NCBI RefSeq assembly: GCF_000422305.1
Contig: NZ_AULN01000019.1
Coordinates: 1 to 64,000, forward strand
Direction: 5' to 3'
DNA length: 64,000 nucleotides
DNA from: Luteimonas mephitis DSM 12574
Lineage (GTDB): Bacteria > Pseudomonadota > Gammaproteobacteria > Xanthomonadales > Xanthomonadaceae
Shown here: positions 22,941 through 35,466 of the stretch, piece by piece
Layout: every line of letters starts with the position of its first letter
Numbering within the stretch: position 1 is the stretch's first letter
Notes under the pieces: model-generated
The model's input: only the letters and a program-made list of their open reading frames with translations
Told to the model about the DNA's origin: nothing
Database searches by the model: none
Program-made: the position numbers and the translations under genes

Positions 22941-24199
22941 AGGCGGTCGGTGGGCTCCAGCGCCGCGGCGTCCTGCGTGCCCTCCGGCACGTGGCGGCCG
23001 GCCATGCCCATCTCCCAGCGCCAGAACACCCAGCCCAGCAGCGCAAACACGGCCGACCCCAGCGCGAGGTGGAGGCCCTTGTGGCTCAGCAGCGGAGACA
23101 GCAGGCCGGCGACGATCGCATTCATCAGCAATCCCGTGAACGCCTGCAGCGACGATGCCGAACCTCGCTGGCGCGGATACATGTCGAGCACCGCCAGGGT
23201 GAGGATCGGGAACACCAGCGCGATGCCGAACGAGCCGATTGCCATCGGCAGCACCGCCCACGGGATCGACGGCACCGGCACCAGCAGGTTGTAGGCCACG
23301 TTGGCCACCGCGCCGACGCCGCAGCAGATAAAACCGATGTTCGCCAGCCGCGCGCCGCTGATCCTGCCGGCGCTGCGCCCCGAGGTATACGCGCCCAGCA
23401 TCATGCCGCCGATCATCGGGATGAAGAACCAGCCGAACTGGCGCTCGCCCAGCCCCATCAGGCCCATCACGAACGCCGGCGCCGAGGCGATGTACAGGAA
23501 CAGCGCGCTGAAGTTGAACGTGCCCGATGCCGCCAGCCGCTGGAAGCGCGGGTTGACGAAGATCGCCCAGTAATCGCGCAGCAGGCGCTTCGGTGCCAGC
23601 GACAGCCGCAGCTGCGGCGGATGCGTTTCCGGCAGCCACACCGACGCCGCCAGCAACAGCAGCAGCGCGAATCCCACCAGGAACCAGAAGATCGCCGACC
23701 AGTGCGCCCAGCCGAGGATCCAGCCGCCGATGATCGGCGCGATCGCCGGCGCCACGCCGAAGATCATCGACACCTGGCTCATCAGCCGCTGCGCATCGTC
23801 GCCGTGCAGCACGTCGCGGATCAACGCCCGCCCGACGATCAGGCCGACGCCGGCCGACAGGCCCTGCAGCGCGCGGAACGCCAGCAGCGTCGGCAGGTCG
23901 CGCGCCAGCGCACAGCCCACCGAGGCCAGCGCGAACATGCTCAACCCGCCGATGATCACCTTGCGTCGTCCGATCGCATCCGACAGCGGCCCGTGCACCA
24001 CGCTCATCAGCGCGTAGGCCAGCAGGTAGACGCTGATCGTCTGCTGCATCGCCACCGTGTCGGCGCCGAGCTCGGCGCCGATGTGCCCGAACGCCGGGAA
24101 GATCGTGTCGATCGAGAACGGCCCGAACATCGCCAGCCCGCCCAGCAGGAAGGCGAGGCGGCGCAGCGGGACGGTCTGGGTCGGCTGGGTGGGGGGCAT
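22937..24199 (-). CDS. Bcr/CflA-family multidrug efflux MFS transporter
   Basis: 420 residues with 12 membrane helices. Motif A-like DAIGRRKVIIGG between helices 2 and 3 and RALIRDVLHGDDAQRLMS, typical of the Bcr/CflA drug-proton antiporter branch, are visible. The start at 24199 (MPPTQPTQTV) is preferred; the frame is open to 24475 but that part contains dispersed palindromes. Predicted to export drugs or sulfonamide-like compounds. Convergent with the Rieske gene, with the palindrome at its stop codon. Confidence 0.9.
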   Translation of the reverse strand: MPPTQPTQTVPLRRLAFLLGGLAMFGPFSIDTIFPAFGHIGAELGADTVAMQQTISVYLLAYALMSVVHGPLSDAIGRRKVIIGGLSMFALASVGCALARDLPTLLAFRALQGLSAGVGLIVGRALIRDVLHGDDAQRLMSQVSMIFGVAPAIAPIIGGWILGWAHWSAIFWFLVGFALLLLLAASVWLPETHPPQLRLSLAPKRLLRDYWAIFVNPRFQRLAASGTFNFSALFLYIASAPAFVMGLMGLGERQFGWFFIPMIGGMMLGAYTSGRSAGRISGARLANIGFICCGVGAVANVAYNLLVPVPSIPWAVLPMAIGSFGIALVFPILTLAVLDMYPRQRGSASSLQAFTGLLMNAIVAGLLSPLLSHKGLHLALGSAVFALLGWVFWRWEMGMAGRHVPEGTQDAAALEPTDRL

Positions 24200-24247
24200 G
24201 GGGACTTGGGGTGGCAATAACGCACTGGGCGGAAGGAACGCCCTGCT

Positions 24248-24448
24248 TCCGCAGGAGCGGCTGACGCCACTCCTGCAGGGGGCGGCCCCAGACCTCAGGG
24301 ATGTCACGATGGCTTCGGCGCGGCCGGCCATCTTACGCGGCATGCGGTCATGGGCTCCGGAATAGACCATCCCGATTCCCGCAGGAGCGCCCCATGGGCG
24401 CGATTGGCTTGCCCGGGAAAGGCGATCGCGCCCATAGGACGCTCCTGC
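24248..24448. repeat. Two palindromic repeats upstream of the exporter gene
   Basis: A short one at 24248-24275 (GCAGGAGCGGC ... CACTCCTGC) and a full one at 24381-24448 (GCAGGAGCGCCCCATGGGCG ... CGCCCATAGGACGCTCCTGC). They separate the exporter start from the glycine riboswitch leader. Confidence 0.8.
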
Positions 24449-24566
24449 GGGGCTGGACATGCTTCTGGACGCCAACTCGCAGCCGGGTCCCGCGACAAGC
24501 CGCCACGGGCCGCGGAGCCCCGCGAATTCCGCGCGGACGCCGGCCAGCCCCGCGCCCTGCCCGGGC

Positions 24567-24572
24567 TATAAT
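24567..24572 (+). promoter_or_regulatory. -10 box of the gcvP leader
   Basis: A perfect TATAAT placed about 10 bases before the first riboswitch helix. No good -35 hexamer is seen at the expected distance. Confidence 0.65.
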
Positions 24573-24581
24573 CCACCGGCA

Positions 24582-24835
24582 GCACGCAGCGGGAGAAGCG
24601 ACCGGGCCAGGACGGCATGGTCGCTGCCGAAGGCGCAACGCCCGTAATCGCTCAGGCCCCAGACCGCCGCGTGCCAAGTCTGTCGACACATGTGGAGTAC
24701 TCCGCATGCGCCGGCAAACCCAATCACTCTGGAGAGACCGGCTGCGGACACGCAGAACCGGCGCCGAAGGGGCACGAAGCGCGCGATCCTCCCCCGCCCG
24801 CTTCCAAACTCTCAGGCAAAAGGACAGAGGGGCGC
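24582..24835 (+). promoter_or_regulatory. Tandem glycine riboswitch
   Basis: Two aptamers in series. Aptamer I, 24582-24674: GCGGGAGAAGCGACC, TGCCGAAGGCGCAA, then ATCGCTCAGGC, closed by GCACG / CGTGC. Aptamer II, about 24724-24835: CTGGAGAGACCGG, GCGCCGAAGGGGCA, AACTCTCAGGCAAAAGGACA, GAGG. These are the conserved glycine-aptamer elements. It lies 70-320 bases upstream of gcvP and in this context should switch on glycine cleavage when glycine is abundant. The expression platform was not resolved. Confidence 0.93.
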
Positions 24836-24902
24836 CCATCGTGCGGGTTCGCACGCACGCCATTGCAGGCCCGGCCTGCAGGCCAACTATGGACGCCCCA
24901 CC

Positions 24903-27788
<2,886 letters not shown>

Positions 27789-27813
27789 GTCCACGCCGCA
27801 TCGCTTACCCGAC

Positions 27814-27843
27814 AGGAAGCCCCGCATCGCGGGGCTTCCTTTT
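27814..27843 (+). terminator. Rho-independent terminator of gcvP
   Basis: AGGAAGCCCCGC / GCGGGGCTTCCT stem with an ATC loop, then TTTT, 25 bp after the gcvP stop. Confidence 0.93.
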
Positions 27844-27910
27844 ATCCGGCCCCCCCGGCGCGGGCGAATTCCGTCCTCATTGGATGGGCAGGACTTTGAG
27901 CTTGTCAAAC

Positions 27911-28275
27911 CTGTGGGAGCGTTTCAGCCGCGAGCTTTTTGCCGAATCCAGGCCACTGGATGACCAGCCTGCCGCTGCTGTGAAACCCTCCCGCCTGCGC
28001 GGGGATGACCTCGCAGGTGGATGGGCTCTTGTAGGAGCGGCTTCAGCCGCGAGCTTTTCGGCCGCGCCCGCGAATGTCCATGGATCCCCGATAAAAGCAC
28101 TCGGGGATGACGATGCATGGCGTCAGGGGATGAATGTGCCTGGCGTTTGGGGATGAGGGTGCCGGGCACTTGAAGGTGCGACTCTCGATCTTGTGGGAGC
28201 GGCTTCAGCCGCGAGCTTTTGCCAGCACCCACGAGTGCGGAGGTAAAAGCTCGCGGCTGAAGCCGCTCCTACAAG
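27911..28275. repeat. Cluster of dispersed palindromic repeat arms
   Basis: Region between gcvP and alkB without a gene. Arms of the form GGAGCGGCTTCAGCCGCGAG occur near 27914, 28034 and 28194. The last is paired with its inverted copy ending at 28275 and forms a complete 86-bp palindrome (28190-28275). Between them are short GGGGATGA-type repeats. Confidence 0.75.
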
Positions 28276-28296
28276 AGCCGCAGGCGGGATGCCGAA

Positions 28297-28911
28297 TCAG
28301 CGCGGCGGCCGTACCCGGAACACCACGCTCATCCGCGGCCCCATCGGCCTGGCGGTCTTGGGAATGCCGTGTTCGTGGGTCAGCTGCGAGGCATGGCTCA
28401 TCGCCAGCAGGCTGCCGTGCGCAAGCGCAACGTCGACCGCCTCGCGATGACAGGCCTGCGAGCGGATGCGCATGCGCCGCGCGTCGCCCAGCGACACCAG
28501 TGCGATCGGCTGCCCCGGCACCAGCATGTGCAGCGTGTCGTGGTGCATCGCCACGCTGTCGCGGCCGTCGCGGTAGAGGTTCATGCCGGCCGCGTTGAAC
28601 GGCGCCGGTACCTGCGCCTGCACCCTGGCCAGCATGCCGGGCAGCGGCAGCGGACAGTCGGGCGGCAGTCCGTCCAGCCAGTACGACGCGACCAGACGCG
28701 GCACGTCGACTTCGCGGTCGTACATCATCCGCCGCTGTGATTTCCATTCGGCGCCTTGCAGGGCCTCGAACCAGGCGTCCGCGGTAGCCGCATCGACGAA
28801 CGATGGCCAGTAGCGCACGCCGCCTTCGGCGTCATCGAGCAGTTGCGTCATCGGGGAAGCGAACAGGTCCAGCGATGGGCCGGACCCGGAAGCGCCCAGC
28901 GGCCGAGGCAT
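28297..28911 (-). CDS. alkB: AlkB-family 2-oxoglutarate/Fe(II) dioxygenase
   Basis: 204 residues. Iron ligands H123-x-D125 (AMHHDTLHML) and the distal histidine in LTHEHGIPKT; oxoglutarate-binding arginines in MSVVFRVRPPR; NLYRDGRDSVAMH is the typical AlkB approach. Repairs alkylated bases (1-methyladenine, 3-methylcytosine) or a related substrate. Start at 28911 (MPRPLGAS) chosen; MTQLLDD at 28851 is an alternative. Next to the SOS polymerase operon on the same strand, 86 bp after dnaE2, separated by a palindromic repeat. Confidence 0.88.
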   Translation of the reverse strand: MPRPLGASGSGPSLDLFASPMTQLLDDAEGGVRYWPSFVDAATADAWFEALQGAEWKSQRRMMYDREVDVPRLVASYWLDGLPPDCPLPLPGMLARVQAQVPAPFNAAGMNLYRDGRDSVAMHHDTLHMLVPGQPIALVSLGDARRMRIRSQACHREAVDVALAHGSLLAMSHASQLTHEHGIPKTARPMGPRMSVVFRVRPPR

Positions 28912-28913
28912 GC

Positions 28914-28975
28914 GTGTGAGCGGCCATGGCCGCGATGGGCTACCGGAAGCATCGCGGCCATGGCCGTTCCCACAC
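28914..28975. repeat. Palindromic repeat between dnaE2 and alkB
   Basis: GTGTGAGCGGCCATGGCCGCGAT and the inverted ATCGCGGCCATGGCCGTTCCCACAC, only a few bases upstream of the alkB start. Confidence 0.85.
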
Positions 28976-28997
28976 GGCGCATGTTCCATCGAGCGGC

Positions 28998-31900
28998 TCA
29001 ATGGAAATCCCGCGATTGCGTGCGCAAGCCGCCAAGCATCGCGCTCAGGTCGTCGAGGTCGCGCGCGATCAGGTGCTCGACGCCATCGACCTGCTCCCAG
29101 CGTCCGCGCACCGCAAGCAGCGTGGAACCGAGCAAGGCCTTGCGCCGTCGCAGCGCGACGTGCGGCCAGACGATCACGTTGACCATGCCGTGCTCGTCCT
29201 CCAGCGTGACGAAGATCGTGCCGCTGGCGGTTTGCGGGCGCTGGCGCTGGGTGACGATGCCGGCGGTATAGACGCTGCGGCCGTGACGCTGGCCGCGCAG
29301 ATCGTTTGAACCGAGCACGCGGCGTGCGCGCAGCTGTTCGCGCAGCAGCGCCAGCGGATGCGCGGCCAGCGACAGGCCGGTAGCGCGGTAGTCGGACAGG
29401 ATCTCCTCGCCCGCGCCCGGCGCCGGCAATGCGATGGCGTCCTCGTCGGGGCTGCCCGGCAGCAGCGGCCGCTGGCGCTCGATGCCGGCGACGAGCCAGC
29501 GTGCGTCGTTGCGATTGCCTGCCAGCGTGCGCAGCGCGCCGGCCTCGGCGAGCGCGCTGCGCGCCTTTTCGTCGAGGTTCGCGCGCAGGCACAGGTCGGC
29601 GACGCTGCGGAACGGATGCCCTGCACGCGCGGCGACGATGGCGTTCGCAACGTTTTCTGAAAGCCCGGAGACCTGGCGCAACCCCAGGCGGATCGCAGGC
29701 TGCTCCTCGCAGGAGCGCGCCATGGGCGCGATGGTTTCCCCGGGAATGCATCGCGCCCATGGGGCGCTCCTACGGGGAGTCAGGTCGACCAGCGTGTTGT
29801 CCCAGTCGCTGTGCATCACGTCGACTGGCAGGAATTCCACGCCCTCGCGCGCCGCCCGGCCCCGTCGCGCGTCCTGCACGATCTGGCTGGGCGAATAGAA
29901 GCCCATCGGCTGCGAGTTGAGCAGCGCGCAGGCGAACGCTGCCGGTTCGTGGCGCTTGAGCCAGCAGCTTGCGTAGACCAGTTTCGCGAACGAGGCCGCG
30001 TGGCTCTGCGGAAAGCCGTAGGAGCCGAAGCCCTTGATCTGCTCGAAGATCTGGTCGATGAACTCGGGTGAGTAGTGCTTGTCGAGCATCAACGCACGGA
30101 TGCGCTCGCGGTGCGGCTCCATGTCGCCGCCGTGGCGCCATGCCGCCATCGAACGGCGCAGGCCGTCGGCCTCCTCTGGCGAGTAGCCGGCATGGATCAC
30201 CAGCTCCATCACCTGCTCCTGGAACAGCGGCACGCCGAGCGTCGGGCCGAGGATTTCCTCGATGCCCGGCGACGGGTATGCCACCGGATCCTTGCCCTGC
30301 CGGCGGCGCAGGTAGGGATGCACCATGTCGCCCTGGATCGGCCCCGGCCTCACGATCGCCACCTCGACCACCAGGTCGTAGAACTTCCGCGGCCGCAGCC
30401 GCGGCAGCATCGCCATCTGCGCACGCGATTCGATCTGGAACACGCCCACGGTGTCGGCCAGGCAGATCATGTCGTAGGTCGCCTCGTCGCCGGATGGGAT
30501 CGTGGCGATCTCCAGGTCGCGCCCGCGATGCACGCGCACCAGGTCCAGGGCCTTGCGCAGGCAGGTCAGCATGCCCAGCGCCAGGCAGTCGACCTTGAGC
30601 ATGCCCATCGATTCCAGGTCGTCCTTTTCCCACTGGATGATGGTGCGGTCGTCCATCGCCGCGTTCTCCACCGGCACCAGCTGCCATAGCGGCTGGTCGG
30701 AGATCACGAAGCCGCCGACGTGCTGCGACAGGTGGCGCGGCCGGCCGCGCAGCATCTCGGTCACCGCCAGCACGCGCGCGACCAGGGCATTGTCGATGTC
30801 GAACCCGGCCTCGCGCAGGCGCTGCTCCATCGGCGTCTCGCCGTTGCCCCAGCCGTAGCACTCGGCGAGCAGCGCGACCTGGTCCAGCGGCAGGCCGAAA
30901 GCCTTGGCCACGTCGCGCACCGCGCTCTTGCCGCGGTAGCGGATCACGGTGGCGGCCAGCGCGGCGCGCGTGCGCCCGTACTTGCGGTAGACGTACTGGA
31001 TCACCTCCTCGCGCCGTTCGTGCTCGAAGTCGACGTCGATGTCGGGCGGTTCGTTGCGCTCCTTCGACAGGAAGCGGGCCAGCAGCAGGCGGCTTTCGGC
31101 TGGATCGACCGCGGTGATCCCGAGCGCGAAGCAGACCGCGGAGTTGGCCGACGAACCGCGGCCCTGGCAGAGGATTTTCTTCTCCTTGGCGAAGCGGACG
31201 ATGTCCTCGACGGTGAGGAAGAACGCCTCGTACCTGAGTTCGGCGATCAGCGCCAGCTCATTGTCGATCTGTTTGGCGACCTGTACTGGAGTGCCTTCCG
31301 GCCAGCGCTTGCGCATGCCGGCCTCGGTGAGCTTGCGCAGATGCGACGCAGGCGTTTCGCCCTTCGGCACCAGCTCGGCCGGATAGTCGTACTTCACCTT
31401 GCGCAGGTCGAATGTGCAGCGCCGCGCCAGTTCCACCGCTGCCTGCAGCAGCGCCTTCCCGCCTTTGGTCGTCCCGTAGATGTTGCCCAGCGCGCGCCGC
31501 GTGCGCAGATGGCGCTCGCCGTTGCGGAACAGGTGCGCGCCGCATTCGGCCAGCGGCAGGCCATGGCGGATCGCGGTGACCGTGTCCTGCAGCACGCGCT
31601 GGCGGCGCGTGGCCATGTGCACGTCGCCGGCGGCGAGCGGCACGATGCCCAGCTCGGCAGCCAGCGCAAGCAGGCGCGCCAGGCGTGCGGCATCGTCGTC
31701 CTCGCGGTGCAGTTCCACCGCCAGGTGCGCGCGGTCGCCGAACACGCCGCGCAGCCACGCCCCTTCGCCTGGATCCGGTTCGGCGCCGGGCAGCCACAGC
31801 GCGAACAGGCCGGTGGCAGCGTTGTCGAAGGCTTCCCTTTCAACATCGGCGCGACCGAGGCGGTACTCGCCCTTCTCCGCCGCGCGCCGCGCAACGGTGA

Positions 31901-32318
31901 TCAGCCGGCACAGCTGCGAGTAGCCGGCGCGGTTCTCGACCAGCAGCACCAGTCGCAGTCCGTCGTCGAGGCGGAACTCGGCGCCGAGGACAAGATGGAT
32001 GCCGACGGTTTCCGCCGCATCCAGCGCGCGCACGATGCCGGCCAGCGAGCATTCGTCGGTGATCGCCAGCGCCTCGTAGCCGCAGTGCTTCGCGCGTTCG
32101 AACAATTCCTCCGCACTGGCCACGCCGCGCAGGAAAGTGAAGTCCGACAGGCAGTGCAGTTCGGCATACGCCGGCGCGTCGCCGTGCGGGTCGTCGTTGG
32201 CCGCGCCGCGCGACGATTCGCGCAGCCGCTCGCGCATGCGCACGATGCGCGGGACGTGCGCGCCGGGGGTGTCGGGAGCGACGCCGGGAGACAGGCCGTA
32301 GTCGTCGTCGGCACTCAT
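28998..32318 (-). CDS. dnaE2: Error-prone DNA polymerase DnaE2 (ImuC)
   Basis: 1106 residues. N-terminal PHP domain (about 50-260, [15 protein letters not shown]), polymerase domain with catalytic aspartates in [15 protein letters not shown], and C-terminal HhH and OB domains. It performs SOS-induced translesion synthesis together with ImuA and ImuB. The ATG at 32318 is 175 bp after the imuB stop, with a palindrome between. Odd: residues about 849-870 ([20 protein letters not shown] region) are encoded by an in-frame palindromic repeat that interrupts the conserved NTLVDL ... AIRLGLRQV join. Whether the enzyme tolerates this is unknown. Confidence 0.94.
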   Translation of the reverse strand: MSADDDYGLSPGVAPDTPGAHVPRIVRMRERLRESSRGAANDDPHGDAPAYAELHCLSDFTFLRGVASAEELFERAKHCGYEALAITDECSLAGIVRALDAAETVGIHLVLGAEFRLDDGLRLVLLVENRAGYSQLCRLITVARRAAEKGEYRLGRADVEREAFDNAATGLFALWLPGAEPDPGEGAWLRGVFGDRAHLAVELHREDDDAARLARLLALAAELGIVPLAAGDVHMATRRQRVLQDTVTAIRHGLPLAECGAHLFRNGERHLRTRRALGNIYGTTKGGKALLQAAVELARRCTFDLRKVKYDYPAELVPKGETPASHLRKLTEAGMRKRWPEGTPVQVAKQIDNELALIAELRYEAFFLTVEDIVRFAKEKKILCQGRGSSANSAVCFALGITAVDPAESRLLLARFLSKERNEPPDIDVDFEHERREEVIQYVYRKYGRTRAALAATVIRYRGKSAVRDVAKAFGLPLDQVALLAECYGWGNGETPMEQRLREAGFDIDNALVARVLAVTEMLRGRPRHLSQHVGGFVISDQPLWQLVPVENAAMDDRTIIQWEKDDLESMGMLKVDCLALGMLTCLRKALDLVRVHRGRDLEIATIPSGDEATYDMICLADTVGVFQIESRAQMAMLPRLRPRKFYDLVVEVAIVRPGPIQGDMVHPYLRRRQGKDPVAYPSPGIEEILGPTLGVPLFQEQVMELVIHAGYSPEEADGLRRSMAAWRHGGDMEPHRERIRALMLDKHYSPEFIDQIFEQIKGFGSYGFPQSHAASFAKLVYASCWLKRHEPAAFACALLNSQPMGFYSPSQIVQDARRGRAAREGVEFLPVDVMHSDWDNTLVDLTPRRSAPWARCIPGETIAPMARSCEEQPAIRLGLRQVSGLSENVANAIVAARAGHPFRSVADLCLRANLDEKARSALAEAGALRTLAGNRNDARWLVAGIERQRPLLPGSPDEDAIALPAPGAGEEILSDYRATGLSLAAHPLALLREQLRARRVLGSNDLRGQRHGRSVYTAGIVTQRQRPQTASGTIFVTLEDEHGMVNVIVWPHVALRRRKALLGSTLLAVRGRWEQVDGVEHLIARDLDDLSAMLGGLRTQSRDFH
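29709..29773. repeat. Palindromic repeat inside dnaE2
   Basis: GCAGGAGCGCGCCATGGGCG ... CGCCCATGGGGCGCTCCTAC, the same form as the intergenic element at 22877-22940. It is read through in the dnaE2 frame without a stop. Confidence 0.9.
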
Positions 32319-32411
32319 GGCCCTTCCTCCACCAGGAATACCTTCACCCCGCAGCGCCTGCCCTCATTCAGACCTTCGCCCGGGCCGACATCCCACGACC
32401 ATGTGATTGCC

Positions 32412-32475
32412 GTGGGAGCGGCCATGGCCGCGATGTCGTTGCTCCCACCGCAACCGCGGCCATGGCCGCTCCCAC
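32412..32475. repeat. Palindromic repeat between imuB and dnaE2
   Basis: GTGGGAGCGGCCATGGCCGC and the inverted GCGGCCATGGCCGCTCCCAC, with a further GCTCCCACCGC in the loop. Confidence 0.88.
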
Positions 32476-32493
32476 AGGGCACTTCGCGACGAT

Positions 32494-33933
32494 TCACGCG
32501 AACCAGCCGTGCAGCATCCAGCTTCCCTGCTCGCCCACGGGCGCGAAGGCCCAGGCGCGCTGTCCCTGCGAGGTTTCGATGAGGTAGTAGTCGCGGCGCG
32601 CGTCGGCGCCGTCCCACCAGCCGCTTTCCAGCCGCTCCGGGCCAGAGACGATGCGCACGTGCGGATCGCGCAGCGGCACCGGCCGCTGCAACAGCCACGC
32701 CGGGCGCCGCGGACGAAGGGGCGCCTCCCGCGCGCACGCCGCGTCGTCGTCGGCCGATGCGCGGCGCCATGCGAGCTCCGGCCGCGGGTCGCCCGTCGGT
32801 GCCGCGCGCCAGACCGCCTCGTCGCCGAGCCGCGCACGCAGGCGTTCACGCAGTTGCGGCCACGGCAGCGCCTGCGCCGGGCGGCTGTCGAACAGGTCGC
32901 GCGAGGCCGGGACGAACGGCGGCAGTTCGCGTGCCAGCAGCCGCACCGCGACCACCGGCTTCGGGATCGACGCCTGCTCAAGCCGGTTGCGCGTGAGGTC
33001 GAACAGCATCCCCGGCGCGCGCTCGGCGGCGAGCAGGCCAACCACCACGTCGGTGTGGTCCTGTTCGTGCTCCAGCCGCAGCACGAAACGCTGCACCCCG
33101 CCGTCGCGCACCGAAAGATACGTTGCGAGGTCGCCGACCAGCCGCCGCAGCGGGAACAGCAGCGCCTGGTGGCTTTCCACTTCAAAGCCCAGTTCGATGC
33201 GCGCCTCGAAATGGTCGGGCGGCATGTAGCAAGCCAGCGGATCGTCGGCTTCGCCGTGCAGGCGGTCGAGGTGGTCGAGCAATTCGCTGCCGAAGCGACG
33301 ACGCAGGCCGTCGCGCGGCAATGCGCGCAGTGCGCCGAGGGTACGCACGCCCATGCGATGCAGGCGTTCTCCGGGGTCGCCATCGCCGTTGCGGCCTGGC
33401 AGCGCGGCGCGGCGCACGGGCACCCGCGCCAGCGCCTCGTGCATGGCCGCGGCGCTGGTCACCGCGAAGCCGTCGCGCAAGCCCGCGAACACCAGCGCCG
33501 CGCGCGGCGTCGGCGCCAGCGCGATGCTGTGGCGGAAACCCAAGCCGTCGAGTTCCTCGCGCAATCGCGCCTCGAAGCGCGGCCACGGCCCGAACAGGCG
33601 GAAGCTCGCCCGCACCTCCAGCACGATCGCGCCCGGCCACTGCGCGCTGACCTGCGAACTGTGGCGATACGCCCACGCGGCAAGGAATCGCTGCCAGCGC
33701 GCATCGGCGGAGGCATCGTGTTCGACCAGGGCGACGTCGGACAGCAGCGCGTGCGCCGCCGACAGCCGCATGCCCGGCTTCAGTCCCGCCTGCCCGGCGG
33801 CATCGTTGACCGCGTGCAGCTGGCGCAGGTGCGCGGGACCGGAGACCAGTGCCAGCGGGCGGGTCGGGTCAGGCGTGCGCCGGAGGACGGCGTCGAGCGC
33901 CAGCTGCGGCAGGTGGATGCAGGCCCAGAGCAT
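32494..33933 (-). CDS. imuB: ImuB, Y-family polymerase-like protein of the SOS mutasome
   Basis: 479 residues beginning MLWACIHLPQLALDAV. Y-family polymerase fold (about 1-350) with HhH element MGVRTLGALRALPRDGLRRRFG, but the acidic catalytic residues of true Y polymerases are not apparent, as is normal for ImuB. The C-terminal third is the hub that binds the beta clamp, ImuA and DnaE2 in characterised systems. The start at 33933 is seven bases after the imuA stop. Confidence 0.92.
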   Translation of the reverse strand: MLWACIHLPQLALDAVLRRTPDPTRPLALVSGPAHLRQLHAVNDAAGQAGLKPGMRLSAAHALLSDVALVEHDASADARWQRFLAAWAYRHSSQVSAQWPGAIVLEVRASFRLFGPWPRFEARLREELDGLGFRHSIALAPTPRAALVFAGLRDGFAVTSAAAMHEALARVPVRRAALPGRNGDGDPGERLHRMGVRTLGALRALPRDGLRRRFGSELLDHLDRLHGEADDPLACYMPPDHFEARIELGFEVESHQALLFPLRRLVGDLATYLSVRDGGVQRFVLRLEHEQDHTDVVVGLLAAERAPGMLFDLTRNRLEQASIPKPVVAVRLLARELPPFVPASRDLFDSRPAQALPWPQLRERLRARLGDEAVWRAAPTGDPRPELAWRRASADDDAACAREAPLRPRRPAWLLQRPVPLRDPHVRIVSGPERLESGWWDGADARRDYYLIETSQGQRAWAFAPVGEQGSWMLHGWFA

Positions 33934-33940
33934 GGCGCGC

Positions 33941-34834
33941 TCAACGAAGCCCCGCGAGGGCGGCGACTTTTGCAGGAGCGGATGCCCTTGTGGAAGCGGC
34001 TTCAGCCGCGAACTGTTGCCTTGGCTCCTGCGAAGGCAGGGGGAGGCTGGGAGGGGGTGTCCAGGGTTCGCGACGATGCCCGAAGGCCCCCCTCCCCAGC
34101 CCTCCCCTGCCTTCGCAGGGGAGGGAGCAAGAGCTCGCGGCTGAAGCCGCTCCTACAAGAGTTTGTTGCGAGCCGGGCGAAGAGCTCGCGGCTTCCGCCG
34201 CTCCTACATGGAGCGGGAAAGCATTGGCAGGCGCGTTGCCGCCGCGGCACTTGCGCACGTGCCAGGCGCCGCCGGCGTGTTCCAGCCGCAGTGCGGCCGG
34301 CGACGGGTTGGCCGCGTGCCTGCGGTCGCGGAAGGCGAAGCCCAGGCAGTCGCCAGTGTCGGCGGCTACCTGCAGGCGCCGCAGCGACTGCGCGTCGGCG
34401 TGCACTGGCCAACCCAGCACGGCGCCGCACGCGGCACTGCGCAGGCACTGTTCGAACGCCCACAGCGCGTTGCGCGCATCGGCGTCGATGACTTCGAGCC
34501 GGCGCAGGTCCACGCCCGCCGCCTGCCATGCCGGCGCATACGGCAGGTACGGCGGCGCGACCACCGCGACCACCATGCCCGCCTGCGTCATGCGCGCAAG
34601 CGTGGGCAGCAGCAGCGACAGTTCGCCCACGCCGTCGGCCGGCAGCAGCAGTTCGGTCAGCGCGCGTCGGGGCCATCCGCCCTGCGGCAGCAGTGCATCA
34701 AGCGCGGAATGCCCGGTTGGCTCGCCACCTGCCGCCGTCGCCGGCGCGCGCCCGGCACGCCACAGGGTCTGCGCCGACAGCAGCGCATCGAGGCTGGGCG
34801 CGGCCGTGCCGGCAATGGCATCCACCGCGCCCAT
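33941..34834 (-). CDS. imuA: ImuA, RecA/SulA-like SOS mutagenesis protein
   Basis: 297 residues. Conserved ImuA core about 10-205 (GGWPRRALTELLLPADGVGELSLL, then RRLEVIDADARNALWAFEQCLRS and WHVRKCRGG). The start at 34834 overlaps the lexA stop (TGATG). From about residue 210 onward the chain (VGAAEAASSSPG to the end) is encoded by dispersed repeats at 33972-34206, so the native C-terminus has been replaced or extended by about 88 residues of low-complexity sequence. The core looks intact; the effect on the ImuA-ImuB contact is unknown. Confidence 0.88.
   Translation of the reverse strand: MGAVDAIAGTAAPSLDALLSAQTLWRAGRAPATAAGGEPTGHSALDALLPQGGWPRRALTELLLPADGVGELSLLLPTLARMTQAGMVVAVVAPPYLPYAPAWQAAGVDLRRLEVIDADARNALWAFEQCLRSAACGAVLGWPVHADAQSLRRLQVAADTGDCLGFAFRDRRHAANPSPAALRLEHAGGAWHVRKCRGGNAPANAFPLHVGAAEAASSSPGSQQTLVGAASAASSCSLPCEGRGGLGRGAFGHRREPWTPPPSLPLPSQEPRQQFAAEAASTRASAPAKVAALAGLR
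33972..34206. repeat. Nested dispersed repeats in the imuA 3' end
   Basis: A cluster of arms: GCAGGAGCGG (33972), GGAAGCGGCTTCAGCCGCGA (about 33992), a G/C-run hairpin with CCTCCCC ... GGGGAGGG around CTTCG (about 34080-34130), GCTCGCGGCTGAAGCCGCTCC (about 34135) and GCTCGCGGCTTCCGCCGCTC (to 34206). Apparently several insertions on top of each other. Confidence 0.8.
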
Positions 34835-35466
34835 CAGCCGTTGCGTACCAGGCCGCAATACAGGCCTTCGATGGCGAAATCCGAACCCGGCTCCACCACG
34901 ATCGGCGCGTAGTCGGGATTGCGCGGCAGCAGGCGGATCTGCGCGCGGGTCTGCTCGAAGCGCTTGATGGTGATCTCGCCGTCGACGCGCGCCACCACCA
35001 CCTGCCCGTTGCGGGCCTCGCGGGTGCGCTGCACCGCGACCAGGTCGCCGTCGAAGATGCCGTCGTCGCGCATCGAGTCGCCCTTCACCCGCAGCAGGTA
35101 GTCGGGCCTGTTGGCGAACAGCGCGCGGTCGAGCAGCACGTGGCGTTCGACGCCGGCATCGGCGCCGATCGGCGCGCCTGCGGCGACGCGGCCCAGCACC
35201 GGCAGTTCCAGCCGGTCGTCGCGCAGCCGCGCACGCGTACCGCGGCCACGGCCGCCGGCAAGGCGGATGCCGCGCGCCTCGTGGGGCCGCACGTCCAGGT
35301 AGCCCGCTTCCTGCAGCCGGCGCACGTGCTTGTGCGCCGCGCACGCCTGGCGGAAGCCGAACGCGTCGGCGATCTGCTGCAGCGTCGGCGGCAGGCCTTC
35401 GCTGGCGGCGTGCTCGCGGATGAAGTCGAGCACGGCGCGCTGGCGGTCGGTGAGGTCGCTGGTCAT
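34834..35466 (-). CDS. lexA: LexA repressor (LexA2-type, mutasome-linked)
   Basis: 210 residues. Winged-helix DNA-binding domain (1-70, LTDRQRAVLDFIREH ... PPTLQQIADAFGFRQACAAHKHVRRL). Its recognition helix FRQACAAHKHVRRL differs from the E. coli-type repressor. Self-cleavage site A96-G97 (GRVAAGAP), catalytic S131 (GDSM) and K168 (ITIKRF). The ATG at 35466 (MTSDLTDRQ) is chosen because the upstream frame contains the promoter. First gene of lexA-imuA-imuB-dnaE2, so it represses its own operon; a second, general lexA probably exists elsewhere. Confidence 0.94.
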   Translation of the reverse strand: MTSDLTDRQRAVLDFIREHAASEGLPPTLQQIADAFGFRQACAAHKHVRRLQEAGYLDVRPHEARGIRLAGGRGRGTRARLRDDRLELPVLGRVAAGAPIGADAGVERHVLLDRALFANRPDYLLRVKGDSMRDDGIFDGDLVAVQRTREARNGQVVVARVDGEITIKRFEQTRAQIRLLPRNPDYAPIVVEPGSDFAIEGLYCGLVRNG

